From Verrucomicrobia bacterium LW23 (GTDB lineage: Bacteria; Verrucomicrobiota; Verrucomicrobiia; Methylacidiphilales; UBA1321), in assembly GCA_003054695.1 (NCBI GenBank), contig QAZA01000010.1:345602-409601 (forward strand): a stretch of 64,000 nt of DNA. Direction: 5' to 3'. Position numbers and translations under genes: made by a program. Below are positions 38,892 through 48,516 of the stretch, in pieces; within the stretch, counting starts at the first letter, position 1; every line of letters starts with the position of its first letter. The notes under the pieces are model-generated. The model did not search any database and had not been told where the DNA came from. It worked only from the letters and a program-made list of their open reading frames with translations.

Positions 38892-40220
38892 ATGCTCCTC
38901 CCCTTCCCCACCGCAGCACAGGCTGGCGCAATCGCGGGGCTCCTCATGGCAAGCTCGCTGCTCTTTGCGCCGATTTCCCCGGCCGTCGCGCAGGACTCCG
39001 CGCTGGTCGACGCGCTCGTCCGCAAAGGCATTCTCTCCAGCGGCGAGGCTGAGAACATAACCTCCGATCTCGTGCGGGAATACCAGACAACCGGGGGTGG
39101 CAAAATCGAGCTGGCCAACCACGTCCGGCACCTCAGCATTTATGGTGACGCGCGGCTGCGCTATCAGTGGGATCAGCAAAAAGCGCAGGCCGGCGGGGCC
39201 GTCTCGCCCTCCAACAAAACGCGCGTTCGCCTGTGCCTGGGCGGCGAATACACGTTCTCGGACCAGTGGAGCGCCGGCGTGCAGCTCCTTACCGCCACGG
39301 TCAACGATTCCGCCAATCAGAACATCGGCGCCGGCTACGGCAAGTTTGGCATTAACGTAGGGTTGCTTTACCTGAACTGGCGGCCTGCGGACTGGCTTTC
39401 GCTCACTGCCGGCCGACAGCGCAACCCCTTCTACACCACGGACTTAGTGTGGGACGGCGATATCTGCCTCGAGGGCTTGGTGCAGGTCGCCGCGTGGAAG
39501 CCCGGCGACAGCCTCTCCCTCACTCTCACCACCGGCCAGCTCTACTTTGCGGACAACCCCGAAAACGCCGCCGTGGGCAATGTGGACGTGTGGCAGTTTG
39601 TGGAGCAGGCCCGGCTGGACTGGCAAGTGGCGCCGCACGTTACCGTCACGCTGGCGCCGGGCGTCAGCACCATGACCGGCGGCAGCACGCTCGGCATCAA
39701 CACATCGGCCGTACGTTACCTTACCGCGAGCGGGGCGGATAACCTGAACCTGCTGCTTTTTCCCGGCGAGGTCCGTTACGACGGCGGCACACTCCCGCTC
39801 AAGTTCTACTGGGATTTTGCGTACAATACCGCCGGCGCGCGCCGCGTGCAGCAAACCTTTGCGGTGGCGCCCTCCCAGCGCGGGCTGGATGATAGCATTG
39901 CCTGGCTTATCGGAGTGAAGGCAGGGCGGGCGCGCAAGAAGGGCGACTGGTCCGTGGACGTCAACTTTCGCACACTGGGGCTTTCGTCGGTCGACTCCAA
40001 CCTCAGCGACGGCGATTTTGCGGCGGGCAACCTCAATCAGCAGGGCATTAAAGTGTCCGGCCAGTATCGCTTTACCGACAGCGTTACCGGCGGCATAAAC
40101 CTCTTTAGCACATGGTCTTATAAGGATGATCCAGACGTGGCGGCTTTGGGCAACGCCGGTGGTATTGTCAGCATAAACTCGCAACAGCTGGTGGAGTTTG
40201 ACTTGCAGTGGAAATTCTGA
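38892..40220 (+). CDS. Outer-membrane porin 2
   Basis: 442 residues from the ATG at 38892; a TTG one codon earlier is possible. A signal peptide ends near A33 (ISPAVA/QDSALVDALV). Same architecture as porin 1 but more diverged: QTTGGGKIELANHVRHLSIYGDARLRYQWDQ, GGEYTFSDQWSAGVQLL, and the C-terminus VEFDLQWKF. AAGGA lies upstream of the start. It carries its own terminator at 40284, so each porin is probably expressed separately. Confidence 0.9.
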   Translation: MLLPFPTAAQAGAIAGLLMASSLLFAPISPAVAQDSALVDALVRKGILSSGEAENITSDLVREYQTTGGGKIELANHVRHLSIYGDARLRYQWDQQKAQAGGAVSPSNKTRVRLCLGGEYTFSDQWSAGVQLLTATVNDSANQNIGAGYGKFGINVGLLYLNWRPADWLSLTAGRQRNPFYTTDLVWDGDICLEGLVQVAAWKPGDSLSLTLTTGQLYFADNPENAAVGNVDVWQFVEQARLDWQVAPHVTVTLAPGVSTMTGGSTLGINTSAVRYLTASGADNLNLLLFPGEVRYDGGTLPLKFYWDFAYNTAGARRVQQTFAVAPSQRGLDDSIAWLIGVKAGRARKKGDWSVDVNFRTLGLSSVDSNLSDGDFAAGNLNQQGIKVSGQYRFTDSVTGGINLFSTWSYKDDPDVAALGNAGGIVSINSQQLVEFDLQWKF

Positions 40221-40283
40221 TAAACATACGTGGTTAGAGATGCAAATGCCCTTCTGTTTTGGGGCGTTTTACCTCGGTACAGC

Positions 40284-40322
40284 GGCGCTTTAATCGTGTG
40301 AACGAATTGGAGCGCCTTTTTT
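40284..40322 (+). terminator. Rho-independent terminator after porin 2
   Basis: GGCGCT (40284-40289) and AGCGCC (40311-40316) form the outer stem, extended by AATCG/CGAATT, followed by TTTTTT. Confidence 0.8.
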
Positions 40323-40517
40323 GTTGCGACATCTATTTGTTACCTGTTCTCCATCAGGCTGTAACAGACCATATGCAACCTGCGGGGGTTCGCGAGAGTC
40401 TGGAGAGACCACGTTGCTCGGCGGCGACTGCTCTGCCCCCCCAAAAGGAGTTGGGAAGGGCGGTCGGTGCCAGTCGGTGACACCGCGAAGCTACTAACCT
40501 ACAGGAGAACAAACCAA

Positions 40518-41876
40518 ATGAAGTCCACCTTGAAGAAGTGGTGCATCGCGGCGAGCCTGCTGGCTCTCACAGCCATGCCCCTGCTCGCACAGGACAGCGC
40601 GCTCGTCGAAGCGCTCGTTAAGAAGGGCATCCTCACCAATGCCGAAGCCGAAGACATCAAGGCCGACCTGGTGAAGGAGTACCAGAAGACCGGCGGCGGC
40701 AAGATCGAACTGGGCAGCCACGTCAAGAAGCTGAAACTCTATGGCGACGCGCGCCTGCGTTACCAGTGGAACCAGCAATCCATCCAGACTCCCACCCGCG
40801 CCGCGGGCAACCCGGTCCCCGCTGCTCTTGACTACGACATCCCCCAGAGCCGCGCCCGCTATCGCCTGCGCCTGGGCGCCGAGTACAAGTTTGCCGACAA
40901 CTTTGAAGGCGGCTTCCAGCTCGAGTCCGCGACCTCCAACGACTCCGCCAACCAGAGCTTTGGCTCCGGTTACGGCAAGTTCGGCATCAACGTCGGCCTG
41001 CTGTACCTCAAGTACAACCCCGCCGACTGGGTAACGCTGACGGCCGGTAAGATGAAGAACCCCTTCTACACCACCGACCTGATCTGGGATAACGACATCA
41101 ACCCCGAAGGTGCTGCCGAAATCTTTACCTGGAACCTGAACGACTGCACCACGGTTGACTTCGTGGCCGGCCAGTTCTACTACATCGACAATAACGAGAA
41201 CCAGACAGCCTCTGTCGGCAACACGGACGTGTGGCAGTTCTGGGAGCAGGTCAAGGTAACCTGGAAGCCCTCCAAGGACCTCTCCATTATCGTCGCCCCT
41301 GGCGTGCTGACCACCACTGCCGGTTCCACCGTCGGCTCGGCCTCCGCGATCCAGACCAGCAGCCCCAGCTATGCTCAGACCGTCGGCGCGGACAACCTGA
41401 ACCTGATCCTCTTCCCCGGCGAAGTGAAGTTTAAGCTCGGCAGTGTGCCGGTGAAGACCTACTGGGACTTCGCCCTCAACACCTCCGGCTCTTCCCGCGC
41501 TCAGAAGACCTTCGGCATCACCGGCAACCAGAACCGCGAACTCACCGACGACATCGCGTGGCTCGCCGGCGTCAAGGTTGGCGACAACAAGAAGAAGTGC
41601 GACTGGTCGCTCGATGCGAACTTCCGCACCATCGGTATGACTGCGGTTGATCCTAACCTCAGCGACTCCGACTTCGGCCTCGGCTTCGTAAACCAGCAGG
41701 GCGTCAAGGTCTCCGGTACCTACAACTTCACGGACTCCGTGACCGGTACTGTGACCTACTTCACCAGCTGGGCCTACAAGAACAACCTGGACGCGACCAA
41801 GATGGGCAATGCCACCGGCATCACCAACGCCGACGACGTGCAGGTCCTGCAGTGCGACCTGAACTGGAAGTTCTAA
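40518..41876 (+). CDS. Outer-membrane porin 3
   Basis: 452 residues from the ATG at 40518, with GGAG upstream; an upstream GTG adds 17 unconserved residues. Signal peptide MKSTLKKWCIAASLLALTAM to A24 (PLLA/QDSAL). Very close to porin 1: the mature N-terminus QDSALVEALVKKGILTNAEA is identical and the barrel strands align throughout, ending CDLNWKF. It looks like the product of a recent duplication of porin 1, with porin 2 an older copy between them. Confidence 0.92.
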   Translation: MKSTLKKWCIAASLLALTAMPLLAQDSALVEALVKKGILTNAEAEDIKADLVKEYQKTGGGKIELGSHVKKLKLYGDARLRYQWNQQSIQTPTRAAGNPVPAALDYDIPQSRARYRLRLGAEYKFADNFEGGFQLESATSNDSANQSFGSGYGKFGINVGLLYLKYNPADWVTLTAGKMKNPFYTTDLIWDNDINPEGAAEIFTWNLNDCTTVDFVAGQFYYIDNNENQTASVGNTDVWQFWEQVKVTWKPSKDLSIIVAPGVLTTTAGSTVGSASAIQTSSPSYAQTVGADNLNLILFPGEVKFKLGSVPVKTYWDFALNTSGSSRAQKTFGITGNQNRELTDDIAWLAGVKVGDNKKKCDWSLDANFRTIGMTAVDPNLSDSDFGLGFVNQQGVKVSGTYNFTDSVTGTVTYFTSWAYKNNLDATKMGNATGITNADDVQVLQCDLNWKF

Positions 41877-41924
41877 TCGCGACGCGGACCGACTCACTGT
41901 CTCCGGCCTGAACCCATCCACTTC

Positions 41925-41974
41925 CCGCCCGAACGCCTGAGCCGGCGTGGTCATCACGGCTCAGGCCCGGGCGG
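41925..41974. terminator. Strong hairpin downstream of porin 3
   Basis: CCGCCCG-aac-GCCTGAGCCG and CGGCTCAGGC-CCGGGCGG pair almost perfectly. No T-run follows, so it may be a processing or stabilising structure for the abundant porin message rather than the terminator itself. Confidence 0.65.
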
Positions 41975-42049
41975 CGAAAAGCAGAGGGTCAGCCGAGAAG
42001 AGGCGGTCCGCGCCCGACGGTCTCCCCACGGCGTAACGCCATTTCAGCC

Positions 42050-42088
42050 AACCGCCCCGGTAACACAACTCGTGTTGCCGGGGCGGTT
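42050..42088. terminator. Second hairpin downstream of porin 3
   Basis: AACCGCCCCGG-AACAC and GTGTT-CCGGGGCGGTT form a long stem with a short loop (AACTC), followed by TTCTGTTT. The most likely intrinsic terminator for porin 3. Confidence 0.7.
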
Positions 42089-42176
42089 CTGTTTCCTCCG
42101 CGGAGGTGGTGAGATTTCAAACGGGTGTCAGACCAGTTTCCGATGGAAACGGCAAGCCTCACGCGCATGCAACAAA

Positions 42177-42211
42177 AAAGGCGCCGAGGGCAAAATGGCC
42201 CCTGCGCCTTT
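42177..42211 (-). terminator. Intrinsic terminator of MoaD-like gene
   Basis: Read on the minus strand: AAAGGCGC ... GGGCC-ATTTT-GCCC ... GCGCCTTTTTT. Stem plus T-run on the minus strand, about 115 bases after the MoaD/ThiS-like stop codon. Confidence 0.75.
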
Positions 42212-42324
42212 CGCGTCCGCCGTCTTTCGACCGGCGCAACGCGTGTTCTCGGAAAAAGTGGAGCGGACTGCACTGCTACAGTGCTCTCGAGCCCAGCCCC
42301 GCCCAGCCGCTGTCGTGATAGCCT

Positions 42325-42603
42325 TTAGCCGCCTGCGATCGCCGGCTCGATAAAGATTTCGTCGCGATCCGTAACCGGAGTGTCTTTGTCCTCCATAAAG
42401 CGGACGTTTTCGCCGTTAACGTAAATGTTGACGAAACGCTGAATGCGCCCCGTCTTCTTATCCAGCAGCCGCTCCGCGATGGAAGGAAACTGCGCGTCGA
42501 GATCGAGAATCACCTCGCCAATAGTGGTCCCCTTCGCTTCAACAGTGTCTTTGTTGTTGGTCAGATTGCGAAGAGGCGTGGGAATGGAGACCTGAAGTGC
42601 CAT
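42325..42603 (-). CDS. MoaD/ThiS-like sulfur-carrier protein
   Basis: 92 residues from the ATG at 42603. Ubiquitin-like beta-grasp fold: VSIPTPLRNLTNNKDTVEAKGTTIGEVILDLDAQFP, then FVNIYVNGENVRF and EIFIEPAIAGG. The terminal Gly-Gly is the site that is adenylated and thiocarboxylated in MoaD, ThiS and CysO. Which pathway it serves (molybdopterin, thiamine or cysteine/methionine) cannot be told, because no E1-like or synthase gene is adjacent. It ends at the intrinsic terminator at 42177-42211. Confidence 0.88.
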   Translation of the reverse strand: MALQVSIPTPLRNLTNNKDTVEAKGTTIGEVILDLDAQFPSIAERLLDKKTGRIQRFVNIYVNGENVRFMEDKDTPVTDRDEIFIEPAIAGG

Positions 42604-42742
42604 AGGAACCCTCACAATAACACACCCCGCCCCTGCACGGCAAAGTGTTTTCTCATGGTTGAAACAACAGATCAGATCCGCCCCCCCCCGAAAGCGGCGC
42701 CGCCCGCGTGCACGTCCCCGCAGGCCGGCGCCGCGTTGTTTA

Positions 42743-43210
42743 TCAGCCGCCGTGCGGCGTCGTCATCACCATCCACGTTACGCCAAACTTGTCCTTCAGC
42801 ATACCGTAGCTGCTGCTCCAAAACGTCTTGGCCACAGGCATGATTACCTCGCCGCCGGCCACCAGCGCGTTGAAATACTCCGACGTCTTCGCGTCGCTGG
42901 GCGTGGAGATCGCCAAAGAAAACCCGTCGTGCTTGATCTTGCCCTCGCACATACCGTCGGACGCCATCACCTCCGTATCGCCGATCGTGAAACTCATGTG
43001 CATGATCTTGTTGCCGTCGATGCCCGACGCGCCTTCGCACGGCTCCGGGCTGTCCTTAAAGCGGAGAATAACATTCTCCTTCGCCTCCACGGCCCTTTTG
43101 TAAAACTCGAACGCCTCCTCGCACTTGCCGTCAAAAAACAGATAGGCCTGAACTACAATGCCCGTGCGGGCCTTCGTTGCCGGCTGGGCTTCCAGTGTCG
43201 CTGTGCTCAT
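42743..43210 (-). CDS. VOC-family protein (PhnB/glyoxalase-like)
   Basis: 155 residues from the ATG at 43210; the frame is open upstream but without conserved content. Two beta-alpha-beta-beta-beta modules: VVQAYLFFDGKCEEAFEFYKRAV ... HMSFTIGDTEVMASDG, then GFSLAISTPSDAKTSEYFNAL ... VTWMVMTTP. This is the PhnB-like branch of the vicinal-oxygen-chelate superfamily, whose activities are mostly unknown (many bind antibiotics or are simply 'YjdN-like'). No operon partner. The two modules lack an obvious complete metal-binding triad, so a binding role is as likely as catalysis. Confidence 0.88.
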   Translation of the reverse strand: MSTATLEAQPATKARTGIVVQAYLFFDGKCEEAFEFYKRAVEAKENVILRFKDSPEPCEGASGIDGNKIMHMSFTIGDTEVMASDGMCEGKIKHDGFSLAISTPSDAKTSEYFNALVAGGEVIMPVAKTFWSSSYGMLKDKFGVTWMVMTTPHGG

Positions 43211-43454
43211 TTTATCGTAAGGATGAAGTTGCCTGAATGTGTTGTTGGGAAGGTTATCCATCAGCGCCAGGCACTCGCCCGCGCCACCCTTCACCTTACG
43301 ACGAACGGCCCCGCCCCGCCGGGACATTTGTGTGAAATATTTATTTTCCTCACCGGCACCCGCCTTTTCCCATGCAAAAAGCTGCTTCCGGCCCGTTTGC
43401 AATCCTAAAGGGCTGGGACATATTAAGGAGATGCCCTGAACCCACCCGTGCGTC

Positions 43455-45818
43455 ATGCCAGCCGACACTTTTTTCCCCTCCATCCTCCCCCCCGATCCTC
43501 GCGACGACAAGCCCTTGCCACACGACTCTCGCGAGAACGCATCCCCTGCGCCCTGCGCAGCCGACGGCTCCACCACCCCGTTCGACGCCGAAAGTGGTGC
43601 TGAAACTGCCGCGCTGCAGGAAAAGATCCGTACGCTGGAGGCCAAGATGGATCGCCTGAACCAGCAGCTGGATCGCTGGTCCGGCGAGGCCCCCGCCCTC
43701 GCGGTCACGCCTGTCGCCGACCCTCGCCAGCCCGCGTGGCTCACGCCCTTGCTTGCAGGCGCCACCCTCGTACTCGTTGCCGCCCTGACCTACGCGCTTT
43801 TGTGGGAACTGCCTGAGCGCGAACGTGTTGCACGCAACGATGCAGTCCGCGAAACCCAGCGCGGCGGCCTCATCATCGACAGCTCGCCCCCCGGCGCCAT
43901 GGTCACCGTCGGCGGCGAGGCAGCCGCACCGGCTCCCGCACACCTGTCCAACCTGCGCACCGGCACCCAGAAAGTCGTGATCTCCGCCGAAGGCTACGAG
44001 CCGCTTACTCTCAAAACGGACATCCGCGCCGGCGAATTCACCGACATGGGGCGGGTTATACTCAAGCCGGCCGTCGCCACCCTCAAACTTACATCTCCCT
44101 TAACTGCAGCTACTTACGAGGTGGAAGCACGCCCAGCAAAGGACGGCCGGGCTTCCGCGCCGCCCCTGGACAACAAGCCCGCAGGAGGCCTGCCGGCCTC
44201 GCTCAGCCTCCCACTGGGCGCCTACCGCGTCACCTTCCGCTGCAAGGGCTTTCCCGACAAGTACTTCGACATCGAACTGATCCGTGGCGAGACCCGCGAA
44301 CTAACCTGGGCCACCGACTTCTCCACCCTCGCGGTCGACTCCACGCCCGCCGAGGTGGAGCTGTCCCTCAACGGCACCGCCATGGGCCCCGCTCCGCTTC
44401 TGGCCCAGGTGCCCGCGGGCCCGCAAAAGATTGTTGCCAAACGCACCGGCTGGCCCGACCAGACCCGCGAAGTGACGCTGGAACCCGGTCGCCGCGCCGA
44501 CATCACCTTCGACTTCAAGCCCGCCAGGTACGACCTGACCAGCGAGCCCGCCGGCGCCAGCATCCGTAAGAAATCACCACAAGGTGTTGCAGGCCAACCG
44601 CTTGGCACAACGCCCCATACCGTGGAGCTCCCCCCGTCCGACACGGAATTTGAGCTGACGCTCCCCGGTTATCTGCCCGCCACCATCAAGGCCAGCCCGG
44701 GCTCCGGGGAGACGGTGAAGCTTGCGGCCACCTTGCGGAAGGTTCCCGACACGATGCCCAAAATCGGCGAAAACTTCACGCTTGCAAGCACATCCGCCTC
44801 CTCAAACCGCCTGGCTGAGTCCTCCGAGGTGAACGACGAGCCGTCCGAAAATGCGCCTGCAAAATCAACGCAAATGCCTGCGCTGGAGATGGTTTGGTTG
44901 CCCGGCCTGCAGATATGGGTGGGCCGTTACGAGGTAACCCAGGCCGAGTACGAACGTGTCGCCGGTGTGAATCCCAGCACCTTTCGACACCCGCGCAATC
45001 CGGTGGAGAACGTGAGCTGGACTGACGCCGTAGCCTTTTGCGAGCGCCTGACCCAGCTCTCGAAAGAGGCCGGCACCCTGCCCCGGGGCTACGTGTACCG
45101 CCTGCCGTCCGATGCGGAATACTCTCTGTATGTGGGAGATGCGTCGCTCGATGTATCCGTCACCAGCCGCGATTTCCGCCGCAAAGGCCCCGAGGAAGTC
45201 GGAAGCCGCGCCCCCAACGAGTTCGGCCTTTACGATGTGCGCGGCAACGTGTGGGAGTGGGCCGACGACTGGTACGACTCCATCATTACCAAACAGGAGC
45301 CCCACCCCTCTAACCCTCACGGCGGCAGGAAGTTCCGTGTGCTGCGCGGCGCCTCCTGGGAGGATCGGACCACCGAGAACCTGGACGTCCGCGCCCGCGC
45401 CTACGCGGAGCCCGGGACGGTAAACGACCGCGCCGGCCGCCGCTATGGCTTCCGCGTCGTCCTCGCCCCTCCTCTTCCCGCGCCGGCCTCCGCCGACACC
45501 AGGGCCGAGCCGCCCGCCGAAACCACTGTGGAGAAGCAACCGGCTGCGCCCACGCGCGATTCGGCCGGCAGTGGCACTCCTGCGCCGGTTTCTCCCGAGA
45601 GCACCTCCGTACCTCCAACCTCTTCGGACAAAGCCACTTCCACAAACCAACCCGCCGCGACAAAGCGGCTGGCGACCACCACGGCGGCCACACCCACAAC
45701 CGTCAAGTCGGCCTCGGACTTCGAGATCCGGCCGCTGTCGGATGTCGACACCGTGCCGGACCTGCGCTCGCCGGATATGACGCCTCCCCCGCGCGACTAC
45801 CAGCCCTCGGCCCCCTGA
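43455..45818 (+). CDS. Membrane-anchored PEGA and SUMF1-like protein
   Basis: 787 residues. In order: a disordered start; a coiled coil (51-75, AALQEKIRTLEAKMDRLNQQ); a membrane helix (97-118); two to three PEGA domains (GGLIIDSSPPGAMVTVGGE from about 137; STLAVDSTPAEVELSLNG; DLTSEPAGASIRK); a Ser-rich linker; a formylglycine-generating-enzyme-like (SUMF1) domain from about 478 (MVWLPGLQIWVGRYEVTQAEYERVAGVNP ... NEFGLYDVRGNVWEWADDWY ... RRYGFRVVLA); and an acidic Pro-rich tail. The catalytic cysteines of true FGE are missing (RGASWEDRTTENLDVRARAY), so it is probably a binding or regulatory module. Convergent with the WD40-like gene; the two share the style of outer-surface or kinase-linked assemblies. 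Confidence 0.88.
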   Translation: MPADTFFPSILPPDPRDDKPLPHDSRENASPAPCAADGSTTPFDAESGAETAALQEKIRTLEAKMDRLNQQLDRWSGEAPALAVTPVADPRQPAWLTPLLAGATLVLVAALTYALLWELPERERVARNDAVRETQRGGLIIDSSPPGAMVTVGGEAAAPAPAHLSNLRTGTQKVVISAEGYEPLTLKTDIRAGEFTDMGRVILKPAVATLKLTSPLTAATYEVEARPAKDGRASAPPLDNKPAGGLPASLSLPLGAYRVTFRCKGFPDKYFDIELIRGETRELTWATDFSTLAVDSTPAEVELSLNGTAMGPAPLLAQVPAGPQKIVAKRTGWPDQTREVTLEPGRRADITFDFKPARYDLTSEPAGASIRKKSPQGVAGQPLGTTPHTVELPPSDTEFELTLPGYLPATIKASPGSGETVKLAATLRKVPDTMPKIGENFTLASTSASSNRLAESSEVNDEPSENAPAKSTQMPALEMVWLPGLQIWVGRYEVTQAEYERVAGVNPSTFRHPRNPVENVSWTDAVAFCERLTQLSKEAGTLPRGYVYRLPSDAEYSLYVGDASLDVSVTSRDFRRKGPEEVGSRAPNEFGLYDVRGNVWEWADDWYDSIITKQEPHPSNPHGGRKFRVLRGASWEDRTTENLDVRARAYAEPGTVNDRAGRRYGFRVVLAPPLPAPASADTRAEPPAETTVEKQPAAPTRDSAGSGTPAPVSPESTSVPPTSSDKATSTNQPAATKRLATTTAATPTTVKSASDFEIRPLSDVDTVPDLRSPDMTPPPRDYQPSAP

Positions 45819-45837
45819 TCGAGGCGCGCCGGGCCGC

Positions 45838-48516
45838 TCAAATATTCGTACGCAACGGCGCCGGGGGCAAAGGTGCAGCCGCCTCCTGACGCGCGGAACC
45901 ATCCGTGCGGCGCACCTGGCTTCCTCGCTGTAAATCCTTGCGATTCATTGGCATGGAGGCACGCTGGATAATATCGGACTTGAGCGATACGATCTCGAAC
46001 GCCCCCGGCTTGCCGGCGCCTTCCTGCCGCACCACAAACGTGTTGCGCGATAACCCCTGGATGCCTTCCTCGCTGTTGCGGATGGTGTAGCGGAACTTGA
46101 CGACAACGCGGTAAATGCCCGCCTTTGCCTTCGTAACTTCCGGCGCACCAAGTACTTCAAACTGGCGATCCGGCCACTTGGACTGGTAGTCCGCCACGTA
46201 CCCTTCGATCGTCTCGCGGCTGGCCTTGTAGTCAAAGTACTCCACGCGCTCTGCAAACATAGCCGCCTGGTTGGCCGCCGAGCCCGTGTTGCCCGCACGG
46301 AAATAGCCCATGATAAAGCTCCGCACCTCGTCAGCAGGAGTGGCTCCGGACTTGGGAGGCAGCGTCGTCGCCGTCGACGTGCTCGCATCCACCGACCGCT
46401 CCTTTACAGACTTGGGATTAGGTGTCTTGACAGAAGTGACTGTAGCCGTGGACTTTTCGTTGGATACCTTGCTTTCACTCGGCTTCTCGGGCTGCTTGTC
46501 CTTCTCCTGCTTTGCCACCTTGGTGCTGCCCGTGTTGCCTTTGCCCGCGCCCTGGCGGGGGCGAACGCCCGCATTGCCGCGGGGCGAGTTGGCGCGATCG
46601 GCCAGCGTAATCCCGGTGGAGTCGCGGGAGCTCAGCATGTCGGCGCCGTGTTTGGCAAACAGCTCGCGCGCTTTGGCATTGGCGGGATTCAGCAGAAGCG
46701 CGAGATGCGCGGCGCTGCCGGTCCCGTCCTTCACCAGGCGGGCTTCCAGATCGGGCACCTTAACGTCGCTGTAAGGCGCAATGTGTCGTTCCGCGCGGTC
46801 GGCCAAAATCCAGCGGCCCACGGGCAGCCAGTCGTCCACCGCCACGTCCGCGGCATTCAGCTCCTTGCGCATAACTTCCAGGCTGCCAAGGGGATCCGCG
46901 ATCGGCGCGACCTGGCCGCCATCGGCAAGCTGGCTGCCGCCCAGCGCTTCGGCCAGGCGCGGCAGCCACTCGGGCGCCGCGCTGTCGGGGGCCAGGTACC
47001 AGGTAAACGTTTTGCCGGCGGGCGTGGTACAGCGGATGGACGTTGCCTTTTCCTCCACATGCCAGGCGGAGCGACGGCCTTCGCCGGGGCGCAGTTCGTC
47101 GCCGAGCGGATCTGTAAGAGGCACAAGGGTTTCCGCATCAAACAGGGTGCCGCGACCACCGGCGTCTACCGCCAGCAGATACTGGCCGTCCTTGCTGTAC
47201 GCCGTTACCATAGCCGCAAATGCCAGAGAGAGAGGATGTTGCGTAAGCGAAGGAATATCGCGAAACTCCACAAGGCCTCCGGAACCCGACTCGGGAACCG
47301 TCGACGTCGCGAGGATTTTGCCGGAGGGATGGAGCGCGGTGGATGTCACACGGCCTTCGACGGTCATTGCCACCACCGGCTTCTCGCTGACAAGATTCCA
47401 GACTTCCACGTAACTGGTTGTCGGCGAAGTATCTCCGCTTGTCGACGTCACCAAACGCGAGCCATCGGCCATCCACGACGCAGCCTGAATCGTCGTGCCC
47501 TGCGCGGTAATGCGCGGCCCTTCGCGCTTGAGCGTTGCCAGATTCCATACCTCCAGAATCACGCGGCCGGCGCCAGCAGTCGCGTCGCCGGAACCCGTTG
47601 CATCCAGCGGCTTTACGTCGCGGCCCTGCAGAATGACCCGGCGTGAATCGGGGCTGAGCGTCCGCATCTCCACCGCATAGCCAGGCTGCAGGCTCAGGGC
47701 CTTCTCAAAGGGGGAAATGAGGGTGCTGCCCGAGTCATCACCTGCATCGCCGGAGACTTCCGCGACCGGCTCAATCACGGCGCTGCCGCGCATCGTATCC
47801 CAATAATGCACAGGCACTTCCGGGGCCAGCGGACCTTTCCAGCTCTTCACGTCGGCGGAGGAGGCGGCGAGCCAGCGGCCGTCGGTAGTAATAGCGGCGG
47901 AACGCATCGGGGCATCCTGGGGGATGTCCATCCACGGCATATTTGTTGTGGCATCAAGCAGTTGCAGCAAAAGGCCGCCGTTCAGCGCGCGCAGGCGGCG
48001 GGCACCTTCCGGCGTGAGGCTGGCCAGCCGTTCAAGGGCGGTGGCGGATGTATCGACAGGCGTAAGGCGGCCCATTGCCGCGCTGCTATCTTCTTCGCTG
48101 CTAAAGGCTTCCGTAGATGGCGAGATATTTGCCGGCTTCCACCTGGGGCTTTTGACATCCGCCGCGGCCACGGGCATGGCCCAGTTGCGGTACTGCAGCA
48201 GGCTCATCAGGCGAATCTCCGCCGGGCGGCTGCCGCTGGTGCGGATGGCGCGCGCGAGGCACGCCATCGCCTGATCGTGCCGGCCCAGCCGCAGCTGGCG
48301 GTCGGCCTCCAGGATGTCGGCGCGCGCCAGCTTGCCGGACAGTTGCCGCAAGCGCTCCTTGCTCTCGGCCTCCAGCTCCGCAGGTGTAGGCGTGGTTACC
48401 ACCGGTACGGGCGCCGGGGCGGGCTTAAGCAGCGACATGCTAAAATAGCCCAGCGCGGCGAGTACAAGCAGGCCCAGCCCCACGGGCACGAGCGAAGAGG
48501 GAAATTTACTTGCCAT
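45838..48516 (-). CDS. Membrane-anchored WD40-like protein
   Basis: 892 residues. An N-terminal membrane helix (VPVGLGLLVLAALGYFSMSLL, about 11-31) is followed by a helical segment, then at least five degenerate WD40-type blades (SAAITTDGRWLAASSADVKSW, RTLSPDSRRVILQGRD, ASWMADGSRLVTSTSGD, TALHPSGKILATSTV, AYSKDGQYLLAVDAGG). A basic Ser/Thr/Lys-rich linker (about 665-750) leads to a C-terminal NTF2-like domain (DEVRSFIMGYFRAGNTGSAAN). Convergent with the PEGA/SUMF1 gene, 19 bases apart. Function unknown; a scaffold role is the family expectation. Confidence 0.8.
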   Translation of the reverse strand: MASKFPSSLVPVGLGLLVLAALGYFSMSLLKPAPAPVPVVTTPTPAELEAESKERLRQLSGKLARADILEADRQLRLGRHDQAMACLARAIRTSGSRPAEIRLMSLLQYRNWAMPVAAADVKSPRWKPANISPSTEAFSSEEDSSAAMGRLTPVDTSATALERLASLTPEGARRLRALNGGLLLQLLDATTNMPWMDIPQDAPMRSAAITTDGRWLAASSADVKSWKGPLAPEVPVHYWDTMRGSAVIEPVAEVSGDAGDDSGSTLISPFEKALSLQPGYAVEMRTLSPDSRRVILQGRDVKPLDATGSGDATAGAGRVILEVWNLATLKREGPRITAQGTTIQAASWMADGSRLVTSTSGDTSPTTSYVEVWNLVSEKPVVAMTVEGRVTSTALHPSGKILATSTVPESGSGGLVEFRDIPSLTQHPLSLAFAAMVTAYSKDGQYLLAVDAGGRGTLFDAETLVPLTDPLGDELRPGEGRRSAWHVEEKATSIRCTTPAGKTFTWYLAPDSAAPEWLPRLAEALGGSQLADGGQVAPIADPLGSLEVMRKELNAADVAVDDWLPVGRWILADRAERHIAPYSDVKVPDLEARLVKDGTGSAAHLALLLNPANAKARELFAKHGADMLSSRDSTGITLADRANSPRGNAGVRPRQGAGKGNTGSTKVAKQEKDKQPEKPSESKVSNEKSTATVTSVKTPNPKSVKERSVDASTSTATTLPPKSGATPADEVRSFIMGYFRAGNTGSAANQAAMFAERVEYFDYKASRETIEGYVADYQSKWPDRQFEVLGAPEVTKAKAGIYRVVVKFRYTIRNSEEGIQGLSRNTFVVRQEGAGKPGAFEIVSLKSDIIQRASMPMNRKDLQRGSQVRRTDGSARQEAAAPLPPAPLRTNI

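Noticed and set aside
37292-39139. 615-codon open frame on the minus strand
   Set aside because: Antisense of porins 1 and 2; the plus-strand frames have signal peptides, ribosome sites and terminators.
40494-41957. 487-codon open frame on the minus strand
   Set aside because: Antisense of porin 3.
43455-45818. Active formylglycine-generating enzyme
   Set aside because: The catalytic cysteines are missing in the SUMF1-like domain.
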